In this document: piece by piece, positions 27,294-35,564 of the stretch
Layout: each line of letters opens with the position of its first letter
How positions within the stretch are numbered: position 1 is the first letter of the stretch
Source: Anaerostipes sp.
GTDB lineage: Bacteria; Bacillota; Clostridia; Lachnospirales; Lachnospiraceae
NCBI RefSeq assembly: GCF_018381315.1
Contig: NZ_JAGZSD010000009.1
Coordinates: forward strand, 55,214-119,213
DNA length: 64,000 bases
Direction: 5' to 3'
Translations under genes and position numbers: made by a program
Notes under the pieces: model-generated
Databases searched by the model: none
What the model was told of the DNA's origin: nothing
Seen by the model: only the letters and a program-made list of their open reading frames with translations

Positions 27294-28181
27294 TCACCTT
27301 CCGGCTTCGATATTCTCCACCATCTGTTTTAGCTCGTCCACACTGAATGTATAGTGTGTGTTACAGAAATGGCAGTTCACTTCAATATCCTCGCCGTCCT
27401 TGATCATATCATTAATTTCATCTTTTCCCACGCTGATTACCGCTTTTTTTACACGCTCTTTGGAACAGTTGCAGGAAAACCTGGCAGGGATCGTTTCATA
27501 AAACTTTGTCCCGAATTCTCCAAGCAGTTCGTTCATCATATCTTCCGGTGTTTTTCCGTCCTCCAAGTGAGAAGTAACAGACTGAAACTCTGCAATCTTC
27601 TTTTCCAGAGCCGTGATAACTTCCTCAGAAGCATACGGCATCATCTGAATAATAAATCCTCCGGCATGCCGGACTGTATTGTCCTTATTCATCAGAACTC
27701 CCAGTGCTACGGAAGTTGGAATCTGTTCGCTGGCTGCAAAATAGTAGGTCAGATCCTCTGCAATCTCTCCTGATACAAGATGTGTCTGCCCGGAATACGG
27801 CTCTTTCATCCCAATGTCCTTGATAACCGTCAGAACTCCCAAGTCCAGTGCCTTGCCCACATCCAGTTTCCCTTCCTTGCTGGGCGGCAGCATCACATCC
27901 GGATTTACCACATATCCTTTCACATTGGCTTTGGAATCAGCAGTCACAGTGAGTCCTCCGATTGGCCCGCTGCACTGGATCTGCAGAGTAATCAGATCCT
28001 GTTCATTTTTACACATGCTGCCCATCATGGCACCGGCAGTCAGAAGCCGTCCCAAAGCCGCTGTGGCCACAGGGCTTGTGTTGTGTCTCTGTCTTGCCTC
28101 TTCCACTATATCTTTTGTATAAGCAGCAAAAAAACGAATCTGATCGTCTGCTGCCGTTCCTCTTACAATATAATCTTTCAT
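27294..28181 (-). CDS. hslO: Hsp33 redox-regulated chaperonin
   Basis: 295 residues. A holdase activated by oxidation. The zinc/redox switch is at the C-terminus: FSCNCSK (C-x-C) and NCHFCN (C-x-x-C), both intact. N-terminal domain features IRFFAAYTKDIVEEARQRH and QCSGPIGGLTVTAD are typical. It overlaps the upstream methyltransferase gene by 4 bases (ATGA), so the two are translationally coupled. Confidence 0.95.
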   Translation of the reverse strand: MKDYIVRGTAADDQIRFFAAYTKDIVEEARQRHNTSPVATAALGRLLTAGAMMGSMCKNEQDLITLQIQCSGPIGGLTVTADSKANVKGYVVNPDVMLPPSKEGKLDVGKALDLGVLTVIKDIGMKEPYSGQTHLVSGEIAEDLTYYFAASEQIPTSVALGVLMNKDNTVRHAGGFIIQMMPYASEEVITALEKKIAEFQSVTSHLEDGKTPEDMMNELLGEFGTKFYETIPARFSCNCSKERVKKAVISVGKDEINDMIKDGEDIEVNCHFCNTHYTFSVDELKQMVENIEAGR

Positions 28182-28942
28182 TTGTCTACCTCACTATTTA
28201 TCGTTGAAATAAAATACAGCCGTTCGCTCTCCGCATCCGGCTCCTTTAAACTGTCTGCATCCACAACTTCCTGGACTGAAAATCCTGCCGAATGCAGTGC
28301 ACTGACAATTTCCTCTGTTTTATATGCTCTCTGAAAATGCACTTCCTCAAACTTCCGGTACAGCCCGGAATCACTTCGGATAAACAAAGTCAAATCATAC
28401 TCATTGATCCTGTCCTGCGGGTCATAAAAATTCTGCCAGATAAAACTGCAGTCCTCGCGGTCTTCCGCAAATGTGTTTTCCGCCAGCAGGGTTTCATATT
28501 TGAAGTGAGAGTTCATATCAAACAAAAATACTCCGCCCTTTTTCAGATTTTCCCTCACCCGGCAGAATACCTGGATAAGATCCTCCGGCTCTAATATATA
28601 ATTCAGGCTGTCACAAGTGCTGATCACCGCATCAGCAGGATGGAGCAGTGCCATCTCTCTCATATCCTGGCAGATATATGTGATTCCTTCCCCGTCAGAG
28701 ACTGCGGCAGTCTCCAGCATTTCCCGGGAAATATCCAGGCCTGTCATCCGGTATCCATAGTCCCGGAGCACCTTCGTCATCTTCCCGGTTCCGCATCCTA
28801 AATCCAGGATCTCTGCGCCGTCCTGCACCTGATATTCAGTCAAAAAACTTCTGATATTTCTGCCCCACTCCTCATAGGGTGTCTGGTCCATAAATTCATC
28901 ATAAACCCCGGCAAAACTTTGATAGCTTGTAAATTCATCCAT
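28178..28942 (-). CDS. Class I SAM-dependent methyltransferase
   Basis: 254 residues. The SAM-binding motif I is EILDLGCGTGKMT, followed by LDISREML and ADAVISTCDSLNYIL. The N-terminal SFAGVYDEFMDQTPYEEW pattern is shared with a broad group of Firmicute methyltransferases of unknown substrate. Start overlaps nothing upstream; it follows cls by 12 bases and is coupled to hslO by a 4-base overlap. Confidence 0.88.
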   Translation of the reverse strand: MDEFTSYQSFAGVYDEFMDQTPYEEWGRNIRSFLTEYQVQDGAEILDLGCGTGKMTKVLRDYGYRMTGLDISREMLETAAVSDGEGITYICQDMREMALLHPADAVISTCDSLNYILEPEDLIQVFCRVRENLKKGGVFLFDMNSHFKYETLLAENTFAEDREDCSFIWQNFYDPQDRINEYDLTLFIRSDSGLYRKFEEVHFQRAYKTEEIVSALHSAGFSVQEVVDADSLKEPDAESERLYFISTINSEVDK

Positions 28943-28954
28943 TGATCCTACTCC

Positions 28955-30517
28955 TTACAACAGCGGCGCCAAAACGCGGAGTACACTCTGCATCAAACGC
29001 TTTACCATATTGCCCTGGCATTTCTCTTTCGTAATCAGTTCACACTGCCGGAATGTCTTCAGCATATCGATTTTTACTTCCGTAACTGCCAGACAGTGAT
29101 ACATAAAGACCCCATTCTCAAAATGCAGGTAAAGACTCCTGTAATCCATATTGATGGTTCCCACAGTAGCAATGACATCATCACTGACAAAACACTTGGC
29201 ATGGATAAAGCCCGGTGTGTATTGATATACCTTGACCCCTGCTTCCACAAGCTGGGCATAATAAGACTGGGTCAGCAAAAAGACCGTTGGTTTATCCGGA
29301 ATTCCCGGAGTGACGATCCGCACATCCACTCCCCTCTTGGAAGCCAGACAGAGAGCTGTCATCATCTCATTGTCAATAATCAGATACGGGGTATAAATAT
29401 ATACATACTCTGTAGCTGCATTAATAATGTTCAGATATACGTTCTCGCCTACTGTCTCCGTATCCAGGGGATTATCCGCATAAGGCTGGATAAAGCCGTC
29501 ATCTACAAAACGTCCCTCGTGATGCCCGTGGGGAACAAACATGCCGTATCCCTCATCGGTCTTTCTGATCGCATTCCAGACCTGTAAAAACATCACAGTG
29601 AAATTCCATACCGCATCACCGATCACTTTAAGACCTGCGTCTTTCCAATAGCCAAAGCGCTCCTTCCGGTTAATATACTCATCTGCCAGATTTAAGCCTC
29701 CTGTATAGGCCGTATGCCCGTCAATCACCACTACTTTCCGGTGATCTCTGTTATTCCATGCAGTTGATACCAGCGGAATGATTGGGTTAAAAGCCACACA
29801 GGAAATGCCGTACCGTTCCAGTTCCTTATAATATTTATATGGCAGCAGATCCACACAGCCTACATCGTCATACATAAATCTGACTTCTACGCCGTCATCC
29901 ACCCGCTCTTTCAGAATATCCAGAATCGTGTTCCACATATATCCTTCTTCCACAATGAAGAATTCCATAAAAATATAGTATTTGGCTTTTTTCAGGTCCT
30001 CAATCATTTCCTCAAACATAGATTCCCCTGACGGGTAATACTTGGCAGAAGAATTCTGATAGATCGGATATCCTCCGGAACCGTCAATATATTTTGCCTG
30101 GGTTGCCGCCTGGGGACTTCTCTGTTTAAGGTTGTTCATGACAGTTTCGTCCTGACGCAGCAAAAAGTCTGTCTCCTCCAAAGACCGTTCCAACTCCAGT
30201 CTGAGCTTCTTGGCCGGTTTTTTATTGCCCAGTGTCAGATATAGCAGACCGCCGAAAATAGGGAAAATCAAAATAGGGATCGTCCACGCCAGCTTATAGG
30301 CAGGATTTTCTTCCTTATTTACTATATAAATAACAACCGCTATGCTGACCAGCTGAAGACACCATTCAATCGGCTTTGAGTGTTCTCCTATGATCTGTGC
30401 CAGCCAGATCAGCCACAGTATCTGCAGTATGATGACCACACTGACAATCACAAGTCTCCTCAGCAGGACCTTCAGCATCTTCGATATAGCCTTTTTCATC
30501 ACTTTAAAAAACTTCAT
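28955..30517 (-). CDS. cls: Cardiolipin synthase
   Basis: 520 residues. It joins two phosphatidylglycerol molecules at the membrane. N-terminal basic stretch and two or three hydrophobic helices (about 20-40, 48-66, 72-94), then two phospholipase D motifs: HRKVVVIDG with TGGLN, and HAKCFVSDD with GTINMD. Both HKD triads are intact. First gene of cls - methyltransferase - hslO; spacing of 12 bases and 4-base overlap suggests one operon. Confidence 0.95.
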   Translation of the reverse strand: MKFFKVMKKAISKMLKVLLRRLVIVSVVIILQILWLIWLAQIIGEHSKPIEWCLQLVSIAVVIYIVNKEENPAYKLAWTIPILIFPIFGGLLYLTLGNKKPAKKLRLELERSLEETDFLLRQDETVMNNLKQRSPQAATQAKYIDGSGGYPIYQNSSAKYYPSGESMFEEMIEDLKKAKYYIFMEFFIVEEGYMWNTILDILKERVDDGVEVRFMYDDVGCVDLLPYKYYKELERYGISCVAFNPIIPLVSTAWNNRDHRKVVVIDGHTAYTGGLNLADEYINRKERFGYWKDAGLKVIGDAVWNFTVMFLQVWNAIRKTDEGYGMFVPHGHHEGRFVDDGFIQPYADNPLDTETVGENVYLNIINAATEYVYIYTPYLIIDNEMMTALCLASKRGVDVRIVTPGIPDKPTVFLLTQSYYAQLVEAGVKVYQYTPGFIHAKCFVSDDVIATVGTINMDYRSLYLHFENGVFMYHCLAVTEVKIDMLKTFRQCELITKEKCQGNMVKRLMQSVLRVLAPLL

Positions 30518-30558
30518 AATCCCTCCTGCTGTCTAATCAATCTCCTATAAAATGAAAG

Positions 30559-30580
30559 AAGACCAGAAAATTCTGGTCTT
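30559..30580 (-). terminator. Hairpin after the HAD phosphatase gene
   Basis: AAGACCAGAA / TTCTGGTCTT stem with CTTTC after it on the minus strand; weak T-tract. Confidence 0.6.
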
Positions 30581-30631
30581 ACTATTCTATAATGATTTAA
30601 GGAACGGTGTCAAGAAGGCTTCTTGTCCTTT

Positions 30632-31405
30632 TTATATCCATCCAAAATGCTCACAGGCCTTTTTAATACCGTCATTGACATTGGTATCCGTCACATAATC
30701 TGCTTTGTCTTTTAATTCCTGGCATCCATTTCCCATGGCAATGGAGAGCCACTGGGGACTGAACATATCCAGGTCATTATAATCATCGCCGAACACCACA
30801 ACATCCTCCAGCGGTCCGTTTAAATGCTGCATCATCTTGACAATGCCTTCTCTTTTATTGTCCGGCTGGAACATCAGATATTCAGGCTCAAACCGGAGAT
30901 GTCCGATCAGGTTCTTTGTGGTGAGTGTCTCTTCTTCCTCTTTCGGAATGGCCACATAAATCTTATAGAAATCCTCAACCTCATGAAAATCCATAGTATC
31001 GTCGATGATATAGCGGGTAGGCTCTTTTCTTTTTCCCACCTGCCGCAGGAACAGATCATTGGTCATATATACGTCCTTTGTATCATCAATGGCAATGCAC
31101 CATCCATATCCAAGCTTTTCTGTCTCTTCGATGATCTTAATGCACCCTTCTTTGTCGAGAGGAATATTTTCTACAAATTTGTTCTCAATGACAAATCCAT
31201 TTCCTCCGTTGCATACCATGTTTTTAAATCCATTTGCCTGAATGAACAGCTCTGCCTTATAGTGAGCTCTTCCCGTGGCAATAGCTACAAAATGTCCGTT
31301 CTCTTCCAGCTTCCTCAGGGCCTCCAGCGCACTCGGCACTACCTGATTTGTAGAACGGTCTGTCAATGTTCCGTCAATGTCAAAAAAACAGTATTTCTTT
31401 TTCAT
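30632..31405 (-). CDS. Cof-type HAD-IIB family phosphatase
   Basis: 257 residues. HAD motifs: FFDIDGTLTD (nucleophile Asp), AIATGR (motif II), and GDDYNDLDMF (motif IV). The C2B cap lies between about residues 85 and 190. Such enzymes remove phosphate from sugar phosphates or flavin precursors; the substrate cannot be read from sequence. Monocistronic on the minus strand between cls and the thi operon. Confidence 0.9.
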   Translation of the reverse strand: MKKKYCFFDIDGTLTDRSTNQVVPSALEALRKLEENGHFVAIATGRAHYKAELFIQANGFKNMVCNGGNGFVIENKFVENIPLDKEGCIKIIEETEKLGYGWCIAIDDTKDVYMTNDLFLRQVGKRKEPTRYIIDDTMDFHEVEDFYKIYVAIPKEEEETLTTKNLIGHLRFEPEYLMFQPDNKREGIVKMMQHLNGPLEDVVVFGDDYNDLDMFSPQWLSIAMGNGCQELKDKADYVTDTNVNDGIKKACEHFGWI

Positions 31406-31453
31406 AAGTACCCTCCATCTTGATATATTTCTCCTTCAAGTATGCCCCAGCAC

Positions 31454-32032
31454 TTATAGCTTGTCAATCATTTTAGGCGACTTCATAAAGCCTGACATCA
31501 TACACCCTCCGGCTGCTCCGGCTGCCAGAACCTCTTCTATGTTATGAGGCGTAATGCCTCCGATCCCATAGACAGGGACAGATACCGCTTCGGCTGTTTC
31601 TCTTAAAAATGAAAGGCCTCTGGGCGGAACTCCTTTTTTACAGTCAGTTTGAAAAATATGCCCGGCGATCACAAAATCCGCTCCCATTTTTTCTGCCTCC
31701 ACAGCTTCCTCTACCGCATGGACAGAGGTGCTCACATGAGAAAACCCATCTAATTTTCCCTGGTTTTCCTGAAACACAGGAAAAGGCAGATGAATGCGTT
31801 TTGCCTGAAGTCTTCTGGCGGCTTCTATGTCATTGTGCAGGGTAAGGGAAGCTCCTTCCCTGCGGCAGATTTCCATGCACTCTTCGGCCAGCTGTTCATA
31901 TTCTCTCCCCTTAAGATCCTTCTCCCTCAGTATGATTGTTTTTAAACCCTGTCCGGCCAGAGTACGGATAACCTCCAAAAAATCCTGTCCGCAGAGTTTC
32001 CTGCTGGTCACAGCGATCCATTGCCTGTTCAT
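31454..32032 (-). CDS. thiE: Thiamine phosphate synthase (ThiE/TenI family)
   Basis: 192 residues from the ATG at 32032; GGAGGG lies only 4 bases upstream, but the longer frame to 32119 runs into thiH. It couples the thiazole and pyrimidine phosphates. Family features: ILREKDLKGREYEQLAEE, LTLHNDIEAARRL, GADFVIAGHIF and VYGIGGITPHNIEEVLAAGA. It is shorter than typical ThiE and the GPIFPT-type loop is altered (GHIFQTDCKKG), so a TenI-like role is possible. Last gene of the thi operon. Confidence 0.8.
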   Translation of the reverse strand: MNRQWIAVTSRKLCGQDFLEVIRTLAGQGLKTIILREKDLKGREYEQLAEECMEICRREGASLTLHNDIEAARRLQAKRIHLPFPVFQENQGKLDGFSHVSTSVHAVEEAVEAEKMGADFVIAGHIFQTDCKKGVPPRGLSFLRETAEAVSVPVYGIGGITPHNIEEVLAAGAAGGCMMSGFMKSPKMIDKL

Positions 32033-32045
32033 ATGCCCTCCGTTT

Positions 32046-33143
32046 CTAGACTCTGACATAGTCCGTGTAGATTCCCTGCATTCCTCTCTGTGCAAGCATA
32101 GCAGCAACCTCATCCACACTTCTCGGATCAGAAATCATAAACTGTGCATCGCCTTTTTCCTCTTCCTCATGGCCGCCGACTCCTGTGCTGACGCCCGCCG
32201 AAATCTTGGTCGCTGCCATGCCTACCACATGATCTCTGAAGCCTGCCCGCTCCCTTGTAGAGATTGTGATGCCCGCAAACGGCATAAACAGACGATGGGC
32301 CAGCATTACCTGCAGAAGCTGTTTTTCATGGACATCTTTAGCATCGTTTGTCTCATTGTTTTTATACGGTCTGAGCCTCGGGACAGAAAAGGATACCTCC
32401 GCCCGTGGATACTTTCTCTGCAGAAGATATGCATGGATTCCTGAAGCAAATGCATCCTTTCTGAAATCATCAAGACCCAGCAATGCTCCGCAGCCCACAC
32501 CTCTCATTCCGCCCTGCAGGGCTCTCTCCTGTGCATTCAGACGGTACGGGAAGACTTTTTTCGGTCCGCTTACATGCACCTCGTCGTAAGTTTTTGTATT
32601 ATAGGTTTCCTGGTAAACACTGACAAAATCCGCACCTTTTTTATGAATGTATTCATATTCATCCACATCCATCGGATAAACCTCAATGCCAATGGTAGAA
32701 AAGTACTTTTTGGCCAGTTCAACTGCTTCCCCGATATATTCCACACTGGAGGCTTTCTTTGATTCTCCCGTGAGAATCAGAATTTCTTTCAGACCAGTCT
32801 TTGCAATCGCCTGGTATTCCTTTTCGATCTCTTCCATGGTAAGCTTTGCCCTGTGAATCTTGTTTGTACAGTTAAATCCGCAGTAGACACAGTGATTCAC
32901 ACAGTAATTGGCAATATAAAGAGGTGTAAACAGGCTGACACTGTTGCCGAAATGCTTCAGAGTTTCTTTCTTAGCCCTTTTTGCCATAGGCTCCAGCAAA
33001 TCCATAGCTGCCGGAGACAGCAGGGCTTTATAGTCTTCTGTACCAATGGTTTCTCTTGTCAGTGCCGCTTCCGCATCCTGCCTTGTATACCTGTTATAGT
33101 CGTATTCCTCATATTCTCTTAATACTTCTTCTAATATTTCCAT
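32046..33143 (-). CDS. thiH: 2-iminoacetate synthase (radical SAM)
   Basis: 365 residues. Cleaves tyrosine to give dehydroglycine for the thiazole ring. The radical SAM cluster motif is in YCVNHCVYCGF (C-x3-C-x2-C). The C-terminal BATS-type region includes SVPRLRPY and STRERAGFRD. It lies 4 bases after thiG, so coupling is likely. It needs oxygen-free conditions, in line with an anaerobe that uses ThiH rather than ThiO. Confidence 0.96.
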   Translation of the reverse strand: MEILEEVLREYEEYDYNRYTRQDAEAALTRETIGTEDYKALLSPAAMDLLEPMAKRAKKETLKHFGNSVSLFTPLYIANYCVNHCVYCGFNCTNKIHRAKLTMEEIEKEYQAIAKTGLKEILILTGESKKASSVEYIGEAVELAKKYFSTIGIEVYPMDVDEYEYIHKKGADFVSVYQETYNTKTYDEVHVSGPKKVFPYRLNAQERALQGGMRGVGCGALLGLDDFRKDAFASGIHAYLLQRKYPRAEVSFSVPRLRPYKNNETNDAKDVHEKQLLQVMLAHRLFMPFAGITISTRERAGFRDHVVGMAATKISAGVSTGVGGHEEEEKGDAQFMISDPRSVDEVAAMLAQRGMQGIYTDYVRV

Positions 33144-33147
33144 AACT

Positions 33148-33915
33148 CTAGTCCTCCAAAAATCCTGTCAAAGGGGAAGACGCATCTCCTCCCTGATCCA
33201 GCACACGCCCCAGTCCTGCCAGATAGGCTTTTCTTCCGGCATCTACTGCCATCTTAAATGCCCCTGCCATAGCTGTCACATCCTGTGCTGTCGCCACTGC
33301 CGTGTTTGCCAATACGGCATCTGCCCCCATTTCCATTGCTGCACAGGCCTCAGACGGTTTTCCGATCCCTGCATCCACAATCACAGGAAGATCGGTATCC
33401 TCGATCAGCATCTGTATAAAGTCTTTGGTCAGAAGACCTTTGTTGCTCCCAATCGGTGCCGCCAGAGGCATCACCGCTGCTGCTCCTGCATCTGCAAGAT
33501 CCCTTGCTGTATTGAGGTCCGGGCTGATATAAGGAAGGACTGTAAACCCTTCCCGGGAAAGGATTTCTGTGGCCTTAACTGTCTCCGCATTATCCGGCAT
33601 GAGATATTTTGTATCCCTGATCACCTCAATCTTTATAAAATCCCCGCAGCCCACTTCTTTTGCCAGCCTTGCAATTCTGACTGCTTCGCCGGCATTCCTG
33701 GCACCGGAAGTATTCGGCAGCAAAGTCACTGTATCCGGTATGTACTCTAAAATGTTGCTGGAGCCAGCCTCCTTCACTCTCCGCAGAGCCATTGTAACGA
33801 TCTGTGCATCTGCCTCACGAATTACCTGTCCAGTCTTTTCAAGGCTGAACTTTCCGGTTCCGAGCAGAAACCTTGATGTAAATTCTTTTGTCCCGATTTT
33901 TAATGTATCCTTCAT
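33148..33915 (-). CDS. thiG: Thiazole synthase
   Basis: 255 residues, normal length. TIM barrel that builds the thiazole phosphate from deoxyxylulose phosphate, dehydroglycine and ThiS thiocarboxylate. Visible: SRFLLGTGKF, LLPNTSGARNAGEAVRIARLA (imine-forming Lys follows in GDFIKIEV), VMPLAAPIGSNKGL and IVDAGIGKPSEA. Three bases separate it from thiF. Confidence 0.97.
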   Translation of the reverse strand: MKDTLKIGTKEFTSRFLLGTGKFSLEKTGQVIREADAQIVTMALRRVKEAGSSNILEYIPDTVTLLPNTSGARNAGEAVRIARLAKEVGCGDFIKIEVIRDTKYLMPDNAETVKATEILSREGFTVLPYISPDLNTARDLADAGAAAVMPLAAPIGSNKGLLTKDFIQMLIEDTDLPVIVDAGIGKPSEACAAMEMGADAVLANTAVATAQDVTAMAGAFKMAVDAGRKAYLAGLGRVLDQGGDASSPLTGFLED

Positions 33916-33918
33916 TTT

Positions 33919-34551
33919 TTATACCTCTTTTTCTCCTAAAATTAATCGAATTGCCATATTTGCCTCATGTCCGGCACATATGCTGACTCTTGCTGCAGTC
34001 AGAGATTCTGTTTCTGATATCCCATGGATTCCGTCCCCGCATACATAAAGGCGTTCCATTTTTTTGTCTGTCCGGATCAGGTTGGAACTGTAGGAACCGG
34101 CCATTCCGTTTCCTGAGATCACAAAAGCTTCCGGCAGCTTTGAAAGTACTCCGCTTACAAGCACTGCTTTTGATTCCGGCGTATCAAACGCCTCACATAT
34201 AATCATATAGGGTTTAAACAGCGTACCTACATTTTCTTCTGTCACTCTTCCATCAAAGGTTTCCAGCTCTATCCACGGATTCACCTGTCTGATCAGTTCC
34301 TGTAAAGCATCCGTTTTTTTCATTCCCATCTGGGAAACCGTATAGGCCTGCCGGTTTAAATTGGACGGGTCCACTGTGTCAAAATCTGCAAGAAACAGTT
34401 TTTTAATCCCTGTCCTTGCAAGCATCAGTGCAATATTTGAACCCAGGCCCCCAAGTCCTGCCACAGCCACACATCCCTCCCGAAGCCTGTTCCGCACCTC
34501 CGGTGTCTGGCGTCTGACCAGTTCAAGTTCAAACTGTTCTCTCGTCAGCAT
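33919..34551 (-). CDS. thiF: ThiS adenylyltransferase
   Basis: 210 residues, the short form found beside thiS in Clostridia. ATP-binding GLGGLGSNIALMLARTG, then DFDTVDPSNLNRQ with the catalytic arginine. It activates the ThiS C-terminal glycine. The C-terminal zinc-binding cysteine pairs of longer ThiF/MoeB proteins are not obvious here, a known trait of the short subfamily. It starts 1 base after thiS. Confidence 0.93.
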   Translation of the reverse strand: MLTREQFELELVRRQTPEVRNRLREGCVAVAGLGGLGSNIALMLARTGIKKLFLADFDTVDPSNLNRQAYTVSQMGMKKTDALQELIRQVNPWIELETFDGRVTEENVGTLFKPYMIICEAFDTPESKAVLVSGVLSKLPEAFVISGNGMAGSYSSNLIRTDKKMERLYVCGDGIHGISETESLTAARVSICAGHEANMAIRLILGEKEV

Positions 34552-34552
34552 C

Positions 34553-34747
34553 TCAGCCTCCTCCTACGAAACTGACAATCTCCAGAGTGTCTGCCTCCGT
34601 GAGCAGGATTTGTCCATACTCAGACTTCGGGGCAATCTCCCCGTTCCTTTCCACTGCAATATGCTTTAACTGATACCCTTCCCCCAGAAGAAATTCTTCC
34701 AGGCTCTTCTTATGCCCAAGGGGCATTTCTTTTCCATTGACACGCAT
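34553..34747 (-). CDS. thiS: Sulfur carrier protein ThiS
   Basis: 64 residues from the ATG at 34747 (AAAGGAG upstream). Ubiquitin-like fold; the functional C-terminus is FVGGG, with the diglycine needed for thiocarboxylation. First gene of thiSFGHE. Its leader holds, in order of transcription, a sigma-A promoter, a TPP riboswitch, a terminator and copy B of the dispersed hairpin element. Confidence 0.95.
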   Translation of the reverse strand: MRVNGKEMPLGHKKSLEEFLLGEGYQLKHIAVERNGEIAPKSEYGQILLTEADTLEIVSFVGGG

Positions 34748-34784
34748 AATAATTCTCCTTTCTCTTTTCCAAGAGCCAACAATC

Positions 34785-34960
34785 GAACAAAGTGGGCACG
34801 CCCACCTCATCTCCCCGAACCCTTCACTTTTTGAGGGGCTTGTTCACTTTGCGCGCCAAATGCGATTTGCCACAGGCAAATAGATTCCTTGCGCATTTGT
34901 GCGCATCCTGCACGGAGTGCTTTTATTTCATGGGACGCACTTTCCCATGAAATAAAAAAA
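34785..34960 (-). repeat. Dispersed hairpin-chain element, copy B, in the thi leader
   Basis: 176 bases, in the opposite orientation to copy A. It begins at the T-tract of the TPP riboswitch terminator (34954-34960) and ends TTTGTTC, 38 bases before the thiS start. First hairpin is perfect over 15 bp (TTTTATTTCATGGGA / TCCCATGAAATAAAA). The third hairpin has GCGCA/TGCGC where copy A has GCGCA/TGTGC, a G-C to G-U change that keeps pairing. It is in the 5' UTR of any mRNA that passes the terminator. Confidence 0.85.
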
Positions 34961-34980
34961 GATGAAGCGTAAGCTCCATC
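34954..34980 (-). terminator. Expression-platform terminator of the TPP riboswitch
   Basis: GATGGAGC-TTAC-GCTTCATC hairpin (one G-U pair) followed by T7, 17 bases after the aptamer. Confidence 0.88.
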
Positions 34981-34997
34981 TCTGTGTTCTATCGATT

Positions 34998-35088
34998 GAA
35001 AACTCCCTACGCTAGTGCTAACTAACAGGTTCCATGAATCTTCAGGTTATACCTTCTTCTCAGCCGATAACATCGGTTCTCCAGTTTT
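34998..35088 (-). promoter_or_regulatory. TPP riboswitch (THI element)
   Basis: On the minus strand: GGCTGAGAAGAAGGT (pyrimidine-sensing CTGAGA at 35058-35063), GGAACCTG, and the conserved AGCGTAGGGA near the 3' end. P1 forms from AAAACT (35083-35088) and AGTTTT (34999-35004). It controls thiSFGHE by termination when thiamine pyrophosphate is bound. Confidence 0.95.
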
Positions 35089-35140
35089 ACTTGTTTATGA
35101 AATTTGTCATGCAGAATTATGATCTGCCTTACGAAAAATT

Positions 35141-35169
35141 ATTATAATCCTGTTTGCCTGAAAATTCAA
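35141..35169 (-). promoter_or_regulatory. Sigma-A promoter of the thi operon
   Basis: TTGAAT (35164-35169, minus strand), 17-base spacer, perfect TATAAT (35141-35146), about 50 bases ahead of the TPP aptamer. Confidence 0.8.
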
Positions 35170-35273
35170 GCAGGAATTTTGCCGTTTGCGTTGATTTCAT
35201 TGCTTCTTGCGCTTTTTTCTCCCCGAAACAAGCTTTGTGTGATAAAAAGAATACATCATAACATTTGCTTTTG

Positions 35274-35498
35274 TTACACCGGATATTCATGGTTGGGCAG
35301 CAACCCTGCAAAGCGCTTTTTCATTTGATTCCAGTACACACATAGTAAAATGAATTCGATAATGATTGTCCCCCAATGATTAAAGATCGTTGCTATAAAG
35401 AAATGCAAATTCCTTAGTTCAAAATAACCTTTAGTAAATCTAAATGAAACAAAGTGGAATCTCCTCCATCCATGTGGGCAAAACAGATGTTCATGATC
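35274..35498 (-). pseudogene. Open frame without start, possible decayed gene remnant
   Basis: A 74-codon minus-strand frame runs from an in-frame stop at 35499 to TAA at 35274 with no usable start codon or ribosome binding site. The tail reads like a real protein (WNQMKKRFAGLLPNHEYPV), including a Trp/Phe-rich, hydrophobic stretch. I do not recognise the family. The rest of the 35090-35560 gap is AT-rich and otherwise holds only the thi promoter. Could be chance. Confidence 0.3.
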
Positions 35499-35564
35499 TC
35501 AGGCCATCCTTAAGAAGTTATCCATTATTTCTTAGGGTATGGCTTTTTCTTTTATCCTTTCGGG

